From positions 16,678,001 to 16,742,000 of the forward strand of contig JAMPIQ010000002.1 of assembly GCA_024699855.1 (NCBI GenBank): a stretch of 64,000 nt of DNA. Direction: 5' to 3'. Below, in pieces: positions 39,301 to 50,387 of this stretch. Every line of letters begins with the position of its first letter. The first letter of the stretch is position 1. The notes beneath the pieces were generated by a model, which was given only the letters and a program-made list of their open reading frames with translations, had not been told where the DNA came from and searched no databases. Source of the DNA: Aphelenchoides besseyi (lineage: Eukaryota > Nematoda > Chromadorea > Rhabditida > Aphelenchoididae). The translations under genes and the position numbers were made by a program.

Positions 39301-40413
39301 CACGCGATTTCTGGACATTCTCGCAAATTGCACGATGGTTACGAGAAGCTGGTGATGCCGTTGTTAGCACGATTAAGTTCAAGCGGATCATTGAACACTG
39401 ATAGCGGTAGTAGTTCGGCCGCTCACGAATACTCAACACAATTGGGCGAAGGAGAGAATACCAAAGAAGAGTGGGTTTGGTTGTCGAAACGACAATTAGA
39501 CAGCATGAGTGTTGGTAATGTCATCGAAGAATACGAAAACTGTAACGTTTGGTTTCAGCAAGTCATTTCTCTCAACGTTCAACTCTCGGCATTTCAAACG
39601 GAACCACCACCTCATCGGCTTCATCTTCGTCCGATGATTCAGTTATAAGTGGTAGTGGTGGAACCAATCGGAGTGTCTCGATTTCGTATCGTGGCTCTGA
39701 GATTTCTGTTTTTATTTCTCCACAAGCTAGCGTATCCGTAAGTTGCTCAAGATCAGCCATCATAATTCGATTGTTAGGTTAATGAGAATCAACGAATTCA
39801 ACATCGAACAACGGCCACCTGGCAAAGCACAAACGGTCGTTCTCGGGTTCGCTCAACAATTGTAGGAAAGAACACTGCTCACGGATTCCGAACTTCGAAT
39901 ATTCTTGGAAGTAACTCTGTGCATGATCGATTGGATGAATTTTCGACAAGAGGTCTTCATGGATTTCCACCTTTGCATCATAACGAAACGAACCGACGAA
40001 ATCGCCATGTTCACAGCACAATGAACGTTGGGATGAACGACGTTTTAAGACGTCCAATTAGCAATGAAGTTTATCGTCCAATTGTGCCATTTCATGATTC
40101 AGAGACCGCTCACAACGGCGTTTCATCGCATCGTATTTCGTTTATTAAAGACGGTCGAATACCATTGCCTTCCTACGCCTCGTTGGTTTATGCTGATGAC
40201 GAGCTGACAAGACAACAATTCGAGTTTTCAACAAACAACCCATTGAATCATGCAAATACGAGCAGCTCATTCTACACACCTTCTGCTGTTTATTCTCATC
40301 AATCGACTATGTCACCACGTCGATTACACGGCTCAGTGGACAAACTTGGATTCCAGCTGAGCAACAACGAAACACTCAACAACGATTACCCGATTCGTGA
40401 AACCGTCGCGTAA
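36364..40413 (+). CDS. tmem132: TMEM132 family single-pass membrane protein
   Basis: TMEM132 proteins are large type I membrane proteins with immunoglobulin-like ectodomains, linked to neuronal adhesion and actin regulation. The chosen ATG is 36,364; other in-frame ATGs follow. Near it are a signal peptide (MFRLILLVQLFFAKTDG) and a splice to HPFNGAFILRRPNDF. The ectodomain continues through SGSCVLDERRLYEPFCLI, a middle domain with FNVWFPRLPVSVWLADRNL, INDWRVSGWKP, a basic run, RVLAAFQVVDE, TYLSGSRDLMFDIT, IVGLRRKDGRLLAIGNKPG (all hallmark positions of the family's middle region), and later HVHLSLTPS-like and FYSDGERELLSDV segments. The membrane helix lies near 39,240-39,300 (PLLALLIVIVIIFCVYHAI). 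A Ser-rich cytoplasmic tail ends at TAA 40,411. About ten short introns are present. Some exon ends (37,370; 39,130-39,190; 39,560-39,790) are approximate. Confidence 0.9.
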
Positions 40414-40630
40414 ACTTTACTGCTCAACAGAACTCAACGCTCAAATTCCCGGTGCTTTTGAATGTGAATCTCAAGATCTCGTTCATAAAATACCACTCAT
40501 TTGCCATAACAATTAAAGAATTTACAAAGCCTGTGGTTTTCAAATAAACTTTCTTCGAAATTTACAACAAAAGACGATGAAAGACAACGAATTAGTTCCT
40601 CGAACATGAAAACAACTTTCGACAATTAAT

Positions 40631-41590
40631 TCAATAAGGATAACCGTTGGGAGCTGCTGGTGCGTAAATCTGAAAACGAAATCAGTTAGCCGGGGAATAG
40701 GTTTCTGCGTGACTTCAAGGGTCAAAATGAATGGTCGATTGTTTGTCCATCTCATTAGACACAAGGTTGCGCGATTGCGAGTAATCGATCCGATAAACGT
40801 GACATTGCTTACGGTGTCGATTTCACTCACATGTTTTTGTCGTACAAGAAAAAACTTACGGGTGGAGGAGATGGAGTGGTCATTTGCGCTTCGTAGTTGG
40901 CACGCTGAGCTTTGTCTCTGGACCTATTGATTAGCCAAATAATCAACCAAACAATAAAAGCAATGATCACGATGGCACAAAAAATGCAAATCAAAGCCAC
41001 AGCAGCACCGTATTTCTCTTTCCTAAATTCCTTCATTACAACAAATAGCACGAGAAATGTACCATGATAAGTTTTCGCAGCAACCACCATCGCAACAACC
41101 CAAATCCACGTAGCATTGCTCAACCACCTGTTGAATCGAGTTTGGAAGTCCGTAGATACAATCATAAAAAGACGGATCATTGTCTAAAACACAACAATAA
41201 GTCATTAATGGAAAACTGGAACTCAAAACCAAATGTCTTTGACTGTTGTGTACTTACCATTTACGCGCTGTTCCAGAAGTGTTGCATCGGAGAGACTTTG
41301 CGCTTGAGTACCGGGTTGTGGTAGTACATAACTGGGTGAATCAAACTGTCGATTCGAAATCGGTTGAATTACATTGTGAGGAACGTATCTATATCCTAAA
41401 ATGCCATCAACATGATATCAATAATTGGCATTTAAAAGTGTTGTAAAAAATAGAAGTTGAGACAAAATTTGCAAGGTCTTACTCAAAAAAAATCAGCAGA
41501 GTAAAGAGTAAAAGCAATTGTCTAATAATCCACAAAATTCTTACCAGGAACATCCCAACGTGACCATGGAGATGCGGGTTCTTGAGCCAT
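40631..41590 (-). CDS. Small cysteine-rich CC-motif membrane protein (Shisa/WBP1-like)
   Basis: This minus-strand gene faces TMEM132. The ATG at 41,588-41,590 begins MAQEPASPWSRWDVPG, and an exon at about 41,270-41,395 gives a Pro/Gln-rich region. The cysteine-rich part is YDCIYGLPNSIQQ, then CYVDLGCCDGGCCENLSW and ISRAICC. One membrane helix follows (AAVALICIFCAIVIIAFIVWL, about 40,960). A short tail with TTPSPPP splices (GTAAGTT to TTTTCAG) to YAPAAPNGYPY and TGA at 40,631. Paired cysteines before one helix and a Pro/Tyr-rich tail are typical of the Shisa/VOPP1/WBP1 group, which binds WW-domain ligases or traffics receptors. I see no clear signal peptide, so a missing 5' exon is possible. 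The family assignment is inference. Confidence 0.58.
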
Positions 41591-41599
41591 GAAAGGAGT

Positions 41600-42550
41600 T
41601 ACAACTGATATTCAATTACACTTAAGACCCGCCAATTAACACACCGGAAGTCACGTGGCCTAAACCGCTCGACCGGGTGCGAAGTAGCGATGAAGCTGAT
41701 GGGCGGATCGGTCGGAGAGTCTCAACAATCAAACTTCGATGGCAGTAAACGGATCGATTTCCACGAGACAATCGAAACTCTCTGGGCAATACGAAACGCA
41801 ATAGCGTGTGTACAAAAACACGCGCAAATTGCGCGACTCCAACGTCTCGCTATTCAATTGCACTTAGAGAACAGCCGTTGGCAAGCGCGTTGTTGAGGAC
41901 GAGCGGTCGCGTTCGCACATTCTAAAGCAAATGATTTGGAAGGCGGACTGAAAAGCTCAACGGTCGTCTCTTCGTATGATTGTGCATGAGCTCCGGTTAA
42001 GTGTACGCAATCGTCGTCCACATTCTTCCGTCTTCTCTCTCTTCATGGGCTGCTACAACATACGATCATCGAAAAAACGCAAGCGACGGTTGTCGGGACT
42101 CTTGCCGCTGTTGCACACTTCAAATCTCCATCCCGATTGTTGTCGTTCGCTCAAACATTGTGGCAGAATCGACTTGCTGAAAAGGTGACAACCCATTTTC
42201 GCATTCAAACAAAAATGCAAACCTGCAAAAACAAACTTATAACAGAGAATTAACAGTGCGAATAGTTCTATCAAACATAAAAAACTTTCTATTGCAAAGA
42301 TACGAGATAGCAAGACCCAAATAGATTCTGAAATAAATTACTTTTTGTGCAAACTTGAGTATTAAATTGTGTTCCGTGGAAAAACACAAAGATTTTTCAT
42401 CTGTTTTCAACGTTTCGCAATTGTTCTCGTCAAGATACAATCACTGAACTTGCGAACTTAATCAATGAACTAAATTTCAGCAACGAAAACGTCCGCACCA
42501 GAACTAAGACTAACAGTTGTGATATGCAGCATCAAACCGTCGATGTACAA
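41600..42550. other. No gene seen; outer flank of the left arm
   Basis: This sequence lies between the CC-motif gene and the large inverted duplication. Short open frames are present, none recognisable. Confidence 0.45.
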
Positions 42551-42870
42551 GAAGTCCAAAGTCAAAGACTCGAACAAACAAACTCAATAACCCGAAAGTG
42601 GAAGACGATCAGTCGCTTTGATTGCCGAGAAGGATAAGATCCTATGTTCCTGTGATTATTACCATACTTTGCGTTCCCAACACTTGTTCGCCAACAGAAA
42701 TGTTTGTGAACGAGATAAGTGAATGGATGTTTCCGTTTTGACTGCTCGTCGCGTGAGACCGAGCGTGATTTTGGAGATAAGCTGTGACAATGCTCAAACT
42801 GGCTCCTATCTTCTGATTAGATTGTTGTGCAAGAGAATTTCAAAGTTCTTTAAGGACAAAGTTTATTTGA
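42550..42870 (-). repeat. Shared 3'-end module, copy B
   Basis: Read on the minus strand: AATAAACTTTG (about 42,865), then the CACTTCTCTTG-like stretch, then a block matching 3,110-3,220 and 4,695-4,800 closely. It includes AAAGTATGGTAATAATCAC and the run ending GGGTTATTGAG. This copy has no LINE, so it is the empty site for the insertion at 3,229-4,684. Confidence 0.82.
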
Positions 42871-45150
42871 CAGAGGACAACACAACAAAGAAAGATCACA
42901 AGAAGCAAACTGGAACTCAGAGACCATGTTTCTTGGCACCATCTTCGACCATCGTTGAGCGCAGCTTCTTCTTCTCAAATCCGAACGCGGTCCTGTGCTT
43001 CGACTCAAGGATTTCGGCCGCCATAAAATGGTAGTCGCTGGTTGAGATTGTCGACCTGCAGCTTGCGGTTCTCCTTTTGCGCTTTCTGAAACAAAGAACG
43101 GTTAACAAGAACATCGTTCAAACTGACCATTTGTTTCAGCTCCCGCTCCGTTCCAACGCTCATCTCCTCGATCGCGCGGATTTCAAACTTGTCTGCAGGA
43201 TCGAAGTAAAGAGCCCACAGGAATTGGCGCTTGGTCAGTGCCGCCAATGTTCGGCCATTTCTGAAGGCCCATGGAAAGGCGAACTGAAAACAAACGTTGA
43301 TTAGTAATTTGAAGCGGACCTTGCCTTCAAGCGACTCTCTTGAGCATCCCCACGTCATCGGCGATCAAGCCGATCTATTTGACTGCACTGAGTTCAGACT
43401 GGTAGAACTGTCGAGTATTTGCAGTCTAAGATTCTTTCTGATTAGTAGTTCGAGATCACAGAAACGTACCGGCAACAATTTGATGAGATTTTCCAGTTCC
43501 TGTTTGGCCTCGAGACTTAGATGTTGAAGTAGAGCAAGAGACGGACACTCCACGGCGCGTTGTTCATGAGTTGGCTGAGTAGTCTGTACTTCGGTTTATC
43601 CAACGGATCGACCGGCATTTCAACCAGACTATCCGCCTTGTCTACCGCCGTGTTGAGTTGCCGGAAGTTGATTGGGCCTCCTTGGTTGAAACGTGAACGG
43701 AGTAGTAGTCCTCGCCGCTATCGACTGCGTGCTTGAACGTCGGCTTATTGCCCTTCTCCTGAACTTCATCTGATCTTGTCCACTCGTTGGCGGGTTCTTC
43801 CGTGACCTTATTCCAAATTTTTTTCCCCAGCGAATTTTCTCCAACTTCGTTGGGTCGATCGGATGTCGGACGTCAAATTTGAACTTCTCCATGAAGACCT
43901 TCGCACCTTCTGCCATAATGGTTGCCTCATCTTGATTTAATCGTTCCTGGGATTGTTCTTTTCAACGGTAAGCGATAGTTTGATAATGACTTTCATGATT
44001 GTCATTTCGTGGACAAACTTCCGCTTTTCGTGTTTGCATAGTAATTCATGTTCGGTCTCCTAAAATAGTAGTTGGATGAGTGTTGTTGAGTATTTATTTT
44101 CCGATTGGAGATCCCCACACTCTACTCGAAAGTGTACTTGCTACTCCTAGTTCGCAGCTCATCCTTAAAGATCGCGTCCTGTAGCAGAAGACCCAAGAAA
44201 TGAATTTGGAAGAACCCCAAGAACTGATCTCCACTCTTACCAGAACTTGCCTTTTAATCGTCGACCGTCGTTGAGTCGATAGCAGAAAGAGATATAGTTT
44301 TAGTTATAACTGAAACACGAACGATGAGAACAGAAGTGATTAGAAGGCACGGAAAGATCACGAAAAGAAACGACGAGTCGAAACTCGGAGACAACCGCCA
44401 ACTGAGCAGAGGAAATGGAAATTGGGAACTGAAAAAGAGCTCCCCAAATGGCACAAAAGAGATCCGAAGACTGACGATTGGAGACGAAAATCTCGTTTAA
44501 GCAGTCCGTGAATATGCAAATTCACTCGGCAATTCATAAGATGCTGATGCGAACTTGTTGTCGGAAGTCATGAGTCACCAGATGTTATTGGGATCGAAGT
44601 TTATTTCGGCACTGTTGAGCACCTTCCACAATCAACCGGCTTCTTCGATGACCTCATTTGACTATATGATCACAGAAGAGTTGTTTGTGTTGATGAAGAG
44701 ATGAACGGTCATTTTGAAGCAGCCAACTTGCGATCATGAAGACATTGAACAGTTCACATGACACAATAACCAATGATTGGAGTATGAAGTTGATTTTGTC
44801 CAGTGAGTTCTTAATCGACTTCTATGGTGAACGTCCTTTTCATTTCGTGCTTCTCACGCTCTTGTTTAACGGGAACTTTGTATCGTACGAATTGGATTTC
44901 GCAAACAGCTAAACGATTGTAATGATGAATACCGAGTTTTGGCCCAATCATCTTCAGATACGATTGCTTACGAAAAGAGATCACACCAATAGAGTTTTCA
45001 CGCAGGTCGAATAAACATTTCTGATTGTTGTGCCGTGAAGTCGTTTATTTACTTTAGTTTTGTACAACGAGTAAGAGTATTGTGAAGCCAAAGGTCTTAG
45101 AGCACAGAAATGACTCGGTAGTTAGTTTGTTGTCAACAATAAATAGGCAA
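42600..45150 (-). repeat. Left arm of a large inverted duplication
   Basis: This arm matches 49,521-53,060 in inverted orientation. The inner end is sharp: TAGGCAA at 45,144-45,150 against TTGCCTA at 49,522. Substitutions and small indels are common, so the duplication is older than the 6.1/48.1 kb one. Relative to the right arm it lacks about 1.03 kb (right-arm 50,377-51,403). Confidence 0.9.
42917..44500 (-). pseudogene. Damaged paralogue of the 50.4-52.7 kb membrane protein
   Basis: Minus-strand exons at 43,629-43,920 (AEGAKVFMEKFKFDVRHP), 43,365-43,553 (LALLQHLSLEAKQELENLIKLLP), 43,270-43,360, 43,130-43,260 (FAFPWAFRNGRTLAAL, then FDPADKFEIRAIEEM) and 42,917-43,080 line up with the right-arm cytoplasmic exons. 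Upstream, the leader region at about 44,250-44,450 runs directly into the exon equivalent to 51,404 onwards. The signal peptide, ectodomain and membrane helix are therefore deleted, and an in-frame TAA follows (ACGATTAAAAGG, about 44,253). Several exons are also frame-shifted relative to the right copy. I infer a pseudogene, or at most a shorter intracellular product. Confidence 0.75.
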
Positions 45151-45225
45151 TTTTATGTACAATGATAGAGGGTACCAGTAAGAAGAGGAGCCGTAAAGAA
45201 GGAGACATCGAAGCAACAAGGCCAC

Positions 45226-45924
45226 TTATTGTCCACCTGAACTGCAAGAAGCACGATGAGTGATCAACGTTCCACGCGAAGGAAAAGCGTTCAAACAATC
45301 GCAGAAGAAGACTTGATACTGCGATGCGGTGCTCGTTGTTTCCGGTTTCATCTGCACATCACCCGACGGCTCTTCTTCCGATTTTGTAGTGGCGGTTGTT
45401 TGCTTGTTTTGAGTTCTGCGCAGTTGATTCTTCAGTTTGTATTCCAGCGTTGAATATGGAACACCAAACTCCGATCAGGCTTTGTGAACCGACATTCCAC
45501 CGCTAACGGCTCGCATCGCGTTCTCCAAGGCACTTTTCTCGTATCCCTCTGAAAACAAAAACGGTCATTGAGTTCTCTCGTGCTAATCAGAAGTTGTGTT
45601 GAGGACTGAAACTCACCGGTATTGACCACGACGTCCTCGAGAAGACTTGGACACCACCCCTTTGCTCGCTTCCGAATGCGTTGTTCCATTGGCGATTTGT
45701 GACAATGTGTTGTGAAACAAAAGATTCAGAGCCGCCAGTTGCTGCAGTTGCAAAAACGTCACGTAATTGGCTGCTGAGTTGACGGTTGGCTGTTGAATTT
45801 GATGATTGAAGAGAATGCTTTGAGGAACAACGAAGAGTCCAAGAGATCTGTTTGGAGTTGAGAATGGCAGAAAAAGTTTGCCCTCATCGGGACTTTGACT
45901 TGACGAACAATTTGGCTCAGACAT
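45226..45924 (-). pseudogene. MBR-1/LCOR/E93-like HTH_psq protein with in-frame TGA
   Basis: Reading on the minus strand from ATG 45,924 (11 bases after an acceptor-like AG), the protein begins MSEPNCSSSQSPDEGKLF and runs to SSRGRRGQYR. A GT-AG intron (about 45,547-45,617) leads to GYEKSALENAMRAVSGGMSV. The next residues are HKA, a TGA stop (45,475-45,477), then SEFGVPYSTLEYKLK. This is the pipsqueak-type helix-turn-helix of Mblk-1/E93, nematode MBR-1 and vertebrate LCOR, where the consensus is HRAG-x-x-GVPHSTLEYKVK. The TGA stands exactly where the family has a conserved Gly (GGA). The frame stays open after it to TAA at 45,226. The start of the gene and any further exons are not seen. Either it is a recent pseudogene or the stop is read through. 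Confidence 0.78.
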
Positions 45925-46114
45925 TGCGCCTGTTAACTGAAAGATCGAAAATGAAACAAGTTTACCACAACACGAATAATCAAACACGAACATACGGTTT
46001 AGAGGAACCAACTGGTGAGTTAAAATCAACGGCTTTAAAAGTGTTCATTGATTGAAAAAAAACTGCTAATGAAAAGCGTAGGGCGAAAATCGACAACCGT
46101 TTGGGAAACCGAAC

Positions 46115-48297
46115 GAATCTGTTCGTCGCTTTCTCAATCGTTTTCTGAGAACTTGAGTGGAGAAAACATTTAGGACCAATTGAGGTTCATCTTATTGCGG
46201 GGTTTAATGCCGGTTGAACGAACTTTTGATCGTTCACGCGTCGACATTTGCGTGTTGTGTCGGATTGGCGGCATTCGCCTTCGAATTCCACCGCTAACGT
46301 TTCAAGTCGCAATTTCAACGCTTTTTTGGGCCAAACTGTTCGTTTGAACGATCGCAATGCTTTGAACGAGCCTAATAGCTCTGTGGTGGTAAACAGGAAC
46401 TGAACTGGAGATTAGAGGAACCCACTGCTCAGTTAAATGAAGAGAAAAGGTCGTGGAAAACGAAACAAAAGAACGTTGATCTTGTCTAATGGTTACAAAA
46501 GAGAACCCGAGAAGTCACGTACACAGAACATAACACGAGTTCTTGTCGTCAATCTAACCAACAAGATCATCGAATCGACAATCGGACACGCGTAGAAAAG
46601 AACAAAACGAAAGAAATTCGACTCATCAGCGAAACGATCGAAAGTGAAGCTGCTCGAGTGGTGGATTGGAAGGGTGCCGTCGACCACCGAAGATTGGAAC
46701 CGACGACAAGCGGAGCGTTTAGTAATTTTTGTTAATTTTTCGGCAACTGCAATTAACAGCGTCCGCTGATCAATCGCCCACCTCGTCAGTTGCCCGTCAA
46801 TTTATCGCTAATTGGGAAAATGAGTTTGATCGTCTGTTTCACCAAAAGGAATTCGGTTTTCATGATGAGGTTCATGTACACTAAGAATACGAGAATCATT
46901 GGCAGCTTAGATCTTTGAATCAGCAGAAGATACAAAAACATTCAAAACGATCTCGATGAGCCAACAAGAATTGCAAAAGCGTTGTCTCGACCGATGATAA
47001 TCCGCGTGATATGACTGATAAACGAAATGCATAGTCGGCAAGTATCCCCGAATTCGCCCAACGGAACCCACTGGTGTGTGTGTGGTCGGCGCCCAATCAG
47101 AGTTCGCGAGACGGAAAGGTTTTTGGGAGGTCTTTCGCTACTGTAGACTTCCGCCCGAAGTGTCGCGGTGTTGATGACTTAAGGAGATCGATGAAAATGA
47201 TCGTTGCAAAGCTCGTTCGCATCGGTTCCCGCTTTTTTCGAAGCGAACATCTCTAACTATTCGTAGTTTAACGCCCATTCCTTCGGCGCCCGTTTTTTGA
47301 GCGCTCAGTTAGTTCGATTGCGCTTCAAATACACAGAACTAAGATAAAAACAAGCGTCATAAAGGAGACGCTCCATTAAATGACGTAATATGAAAAATCA
47401 ACAGAAACGGCGCTGCTTGTAAACGGCGATTTGGTTGCTAAAGAAGGCGGGCCGACAACATTTCAGCGGCTAAGCAAACGGCTCGACATGTCAATTCGAA
47501 AGTTCGGGAGATTGTTGTTTAATGCTTTGATTTGCGGTTCGTGTTTTGTGCGCGTATTCCTGATTAAGCATAATTCTGTTTAGTCTCTTTGATTTTGTGT
47601 TAAAAATGGATGAGAACAAAAAACTCGACCAAAAAATCGTATGTAATAGCGCGATGAATAGAATAATCAAAGCATTTCAGAAAGTTACTGCGACGACTGT
47701 AAGACCAACGAGCATAAGACCAATGAGTGCCCAAACAGTAAGGTAAAAGATAAAGAAATAACTGATTTCATTTTTAGTGCATCGCTACGCCGACTGTCGT
47801 TTTGGGCAAATGGGGAAGTGAGCTGAAAATCTCAATAAATGAACACTATTTGTAGATCGGAACGTAGCGATCAATAGCAAGTGGGACCGAAAGCGACGAG
47901 CAATCAATCTCTCCGTGTGTTGTCTAAAAGCGAATCAATTTCTGTAGTTGTCTCTTGCCATTACAATATTTTGTATCTTTCATCGCATTAGTTATTTTGC
48001 CTTCGACTTTTGTTGCGTTGTAACTTGTCATTGCCAATAAACTTTGTTTTTAAAGAAGATGGCAAACAGTGAACTTTACGCGATTGCTGGACGTTACCAA
48101 CTCGATGAGATTCAGGTTTGTGTTGGCACAAAAACGAATTGTAGACCAAAAATTAGGATTTGATTGTTGAAAGCATGTCGGACAACTTGTGCGTTGAGTC
48201 GGCTCTTGATGCCCTCAAATTGGCTTTCGAATTCGATCACATGCTAGCTCTTAGAAAGGAAGCTATGAAGTTTGTTCTCGACAACTTCGACAAAATC
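46115..48297. repeat. Inverted partner of the window-start repeat
   Basis: Matches 1-2,163 in inverted orientation (see that entry). It lies in the spacer of the large inverted duplication and runs directly into the 48,053-49,094 copy of the MATH-BTB/SH2 segment. Confidence 0.93.
47606..47821 (+). pseudogene. Single CCHC zinc-knuckle unit
   Basis: ATG at 47,606 opens MDENKKLDQKI and a donor GTATGT. The acceptor TTTCAG precedes YCDDCKTNEHKTNECP, a complete Cys-x2-Cys-x4-His-x4-Cys. A second short intron leads to HRYADCRFGQMGK and TGA at 47,819. Exon 1 ends in phase 0 but the knuckle frame needs phase 1, so this copy does not read through as drawn. The same unit, inverted, is at about 450-660. 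Confidence 0.5.
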
Positions 48298-48390
48298 GCC
48301 AAATTGAACGAATGGAATCAATTCGCCGTTTCACACGTTGAAATTGTCACTCAATTGGTTTCTGCTTCACGTCTTTCGTCCCAGGTGTAG
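48053..48390 (+). pseudogene. Truncated MATH-BTB copy (end of BTB and BACK part)
   Basis: Near-identical to 6,080-6,421, including the small intron and the TAG stop. Its 5' side is joined at 48,052 to a CCHC-repeat 3' end (AATAAACTTTG, about 48,032). The start codon, MATH domain and most of BTB are absent. Confidence 0.9.
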
Positions 48391-48494
48391 TATGTTGTTG
48401 AAGAACGAGAATAAATGAATTAGGTACAAGAATAGCAAAATGGTGATCAGTTGGTTACTCAAACGTATAAATGAAAGCAAAGAAAAAGTTTCAT

Positions 48495-49098
48495 TCAAAG
48501 GATCTCATGTTCAGAAGCGGACACTTCACTGACAGATTTGTTGTTGTTTTTGGTATTTGAAGCGCGAGATGATTGTAACCACCACGGAAAGATGTCCGGT
48601 TGTCCATTTTTGAGCGGCGACTTGAAGAACGAGTAGGTGGCGTAGTAACGAACCAACGCTTGCAAACTTTGGAAATACGGAGCGCTGTTGTCCGGAAGTT
48701 TGACGTAAATTTGACATTGTTCTTCAGGAGTTCCCAACTTTGACTTCGTTTTGACGTAACGAGTTTTGATGGGATAGTGACTAAATCAGAGAGTCGATTA
48801 CTAGAAATTCGGAGGCTTGCCGATATTCTTTGCAACTCGTGCAGTAGACAACGTAGAGATTGAGACGCGGTTGAAGATTGTCGTAAGTGGTCAAACGAGA
48901 AGGCAAACGATGATAAACCGCAAATGCGGCCGGTTTGTTGCAACGAAGCTCAGCATCTGCACGACTCAATATACCGATGTAGTAGTGCATGAACGGATCC
49001 AATGGCCGTTCAACACGATATTTCTCGTAACGTGGACGTAACCTAAAGACCAATTCGACTGTTTGTAAGACCGATTTGTTTACTCAGTTGAAGGACTT
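48495..49098 (-). pseudogene. Truncated SH2 gene copy
   Basis: Carries the two SH2 exons of the 6.5-7.7 kb gene with very few changes (LQPRL for LEPRL), including the GCAAGC donor of the GC-AG intron. The copy stops at about 49,094, just past the acceptor for the first SH2 exon, so the N-terminal exons are missing. It could only be expressed if spliced to something upstream. Confidence 0.88.
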
Positions 49099-49131
49099 TC
49101 CGGTTATGTCTCTACCTCGTCAGTCGCCAAA

Positions 49132-49550
49132 ATGACCAACAAATTGTATCTTGAGTACAAACTAAGTCACGAGATGCTTTTGGCCATTAACAACGCGTTG
49201 TCTGACATGAAGAACACGAAGAGTGATGGAAAGGCATAGGCCTAGTTGGAATCGTGATTACAGAGTGTTGTTTAGGAAGACAAGTCCGCTCAAGAGTTGT
49301 TGAAGTTGCGTGAACAACTGGCCGATGTTCACAAAGAATTGGATGATACGAAAGCAGCACAAACCGAAGCCGAAGAGGAGCTGATCAAAACCCGCAATGA
49401 ACTCAAAGCAATGGAGCTTCAAAACGTCGAGTTGCATGAAAAGAAATTGTGAGTTTCAGTTCCTTCAACTGTCAATGACTTGTTTTTAGTGATATGGAAG
49501 GTCAATTGAAAGCTTTCGAGATTGCCTATTTATTGTTGACAACAAACTAA
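49132..49550 (+). CDS. Short coiled-coil protein, possibly truncated
   Basis: ATG 49,132 reads MTNKLYLEYKLSHEMLLAIN and SDMKNTKSDGK. A gap of about 40 bases ends TTTAG at 49,275; its donor would be GC (GCATAG) if real. The next exon is a heptad-rich helix (SAQELLKLREQLADVHKELD, EEELIKTRNELKAMELQN). A GT-AG intron (49,451-49,491) leads to DMEGQLKAFEIAYLLL and TAA at 49,548. The last dozen codons lie in the right arm of the inverted duplication, so the original C-terminus was probably replaced when the duplication formed. I do not recognise a family. Confidence 0.42.
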
Positions 49551-50387
49551 CTACCGAGTCATTTCTGTGCTCTAAGACCTTTGGCTTCACAATACTCTTA
49601 CTCGTTGTACAAAACTAAAGTAAATAAACAATCAGAAATGTTTATTCGATCTGCGTGAAAACTCTATTGGTGTGATCTCTTTTCGTAAGCAATCGTATCT
49701 AAGATGATTGGGCCAAAACCTGGTATTCATCATTACAATCGTTTAGCTGTTTGCCGAAATCCAATTCGTACGATACAAAGTTCCCGTTAAACAAGAGCGT
49801 GAGAAGCACGAAATGAAAAGGACGTTCACCATAGAAGTCGATTAAGAACTCACTGGACAAAATCGACTTCATACTCCAATCATTGGTTATTGTGTCATGT
49901 GAACCGTTCAATGTCTTCATGATCGCAAGTCGGCTGCTTCAAAATGAACGTTTATCTCTTCATCAACACAAACAACTCTTCTGTGATCATATAGTCAAAT
50001 GAGGTCATCGAAGAAGCCGGTTGATTGTGGAAGGTGCTCAAAACTGCCGAAATGAACTTCGATCCCAATAACATCTGGTGACTCATGACTTCCGACAACA
50101 AGTTCGCATCAGCATCTTATGAATTGCCGAGTGAATTTGCATATTCACGGACTGCTTAAACGAGATTTTCGTCTCCAATCGTCAGTCTTTCGATTTCTCC
50201 TGCGTCATTTGGGGAGCTCTTTTTCAGTTCCCAATTCCCATTTCCTCTGCTCAGTTGGCGGTCGTCTCCGAGTTTCGACTCGTCGTTTCTTTTCGTGGTC
50301 TTTCCGTGTCTTCTTATCACTTCTGTTCTCATCGTTTGTGTTCCAGCTGCAACTATATCCCTTTCTGCTATCTTCTTAACGACAAAA

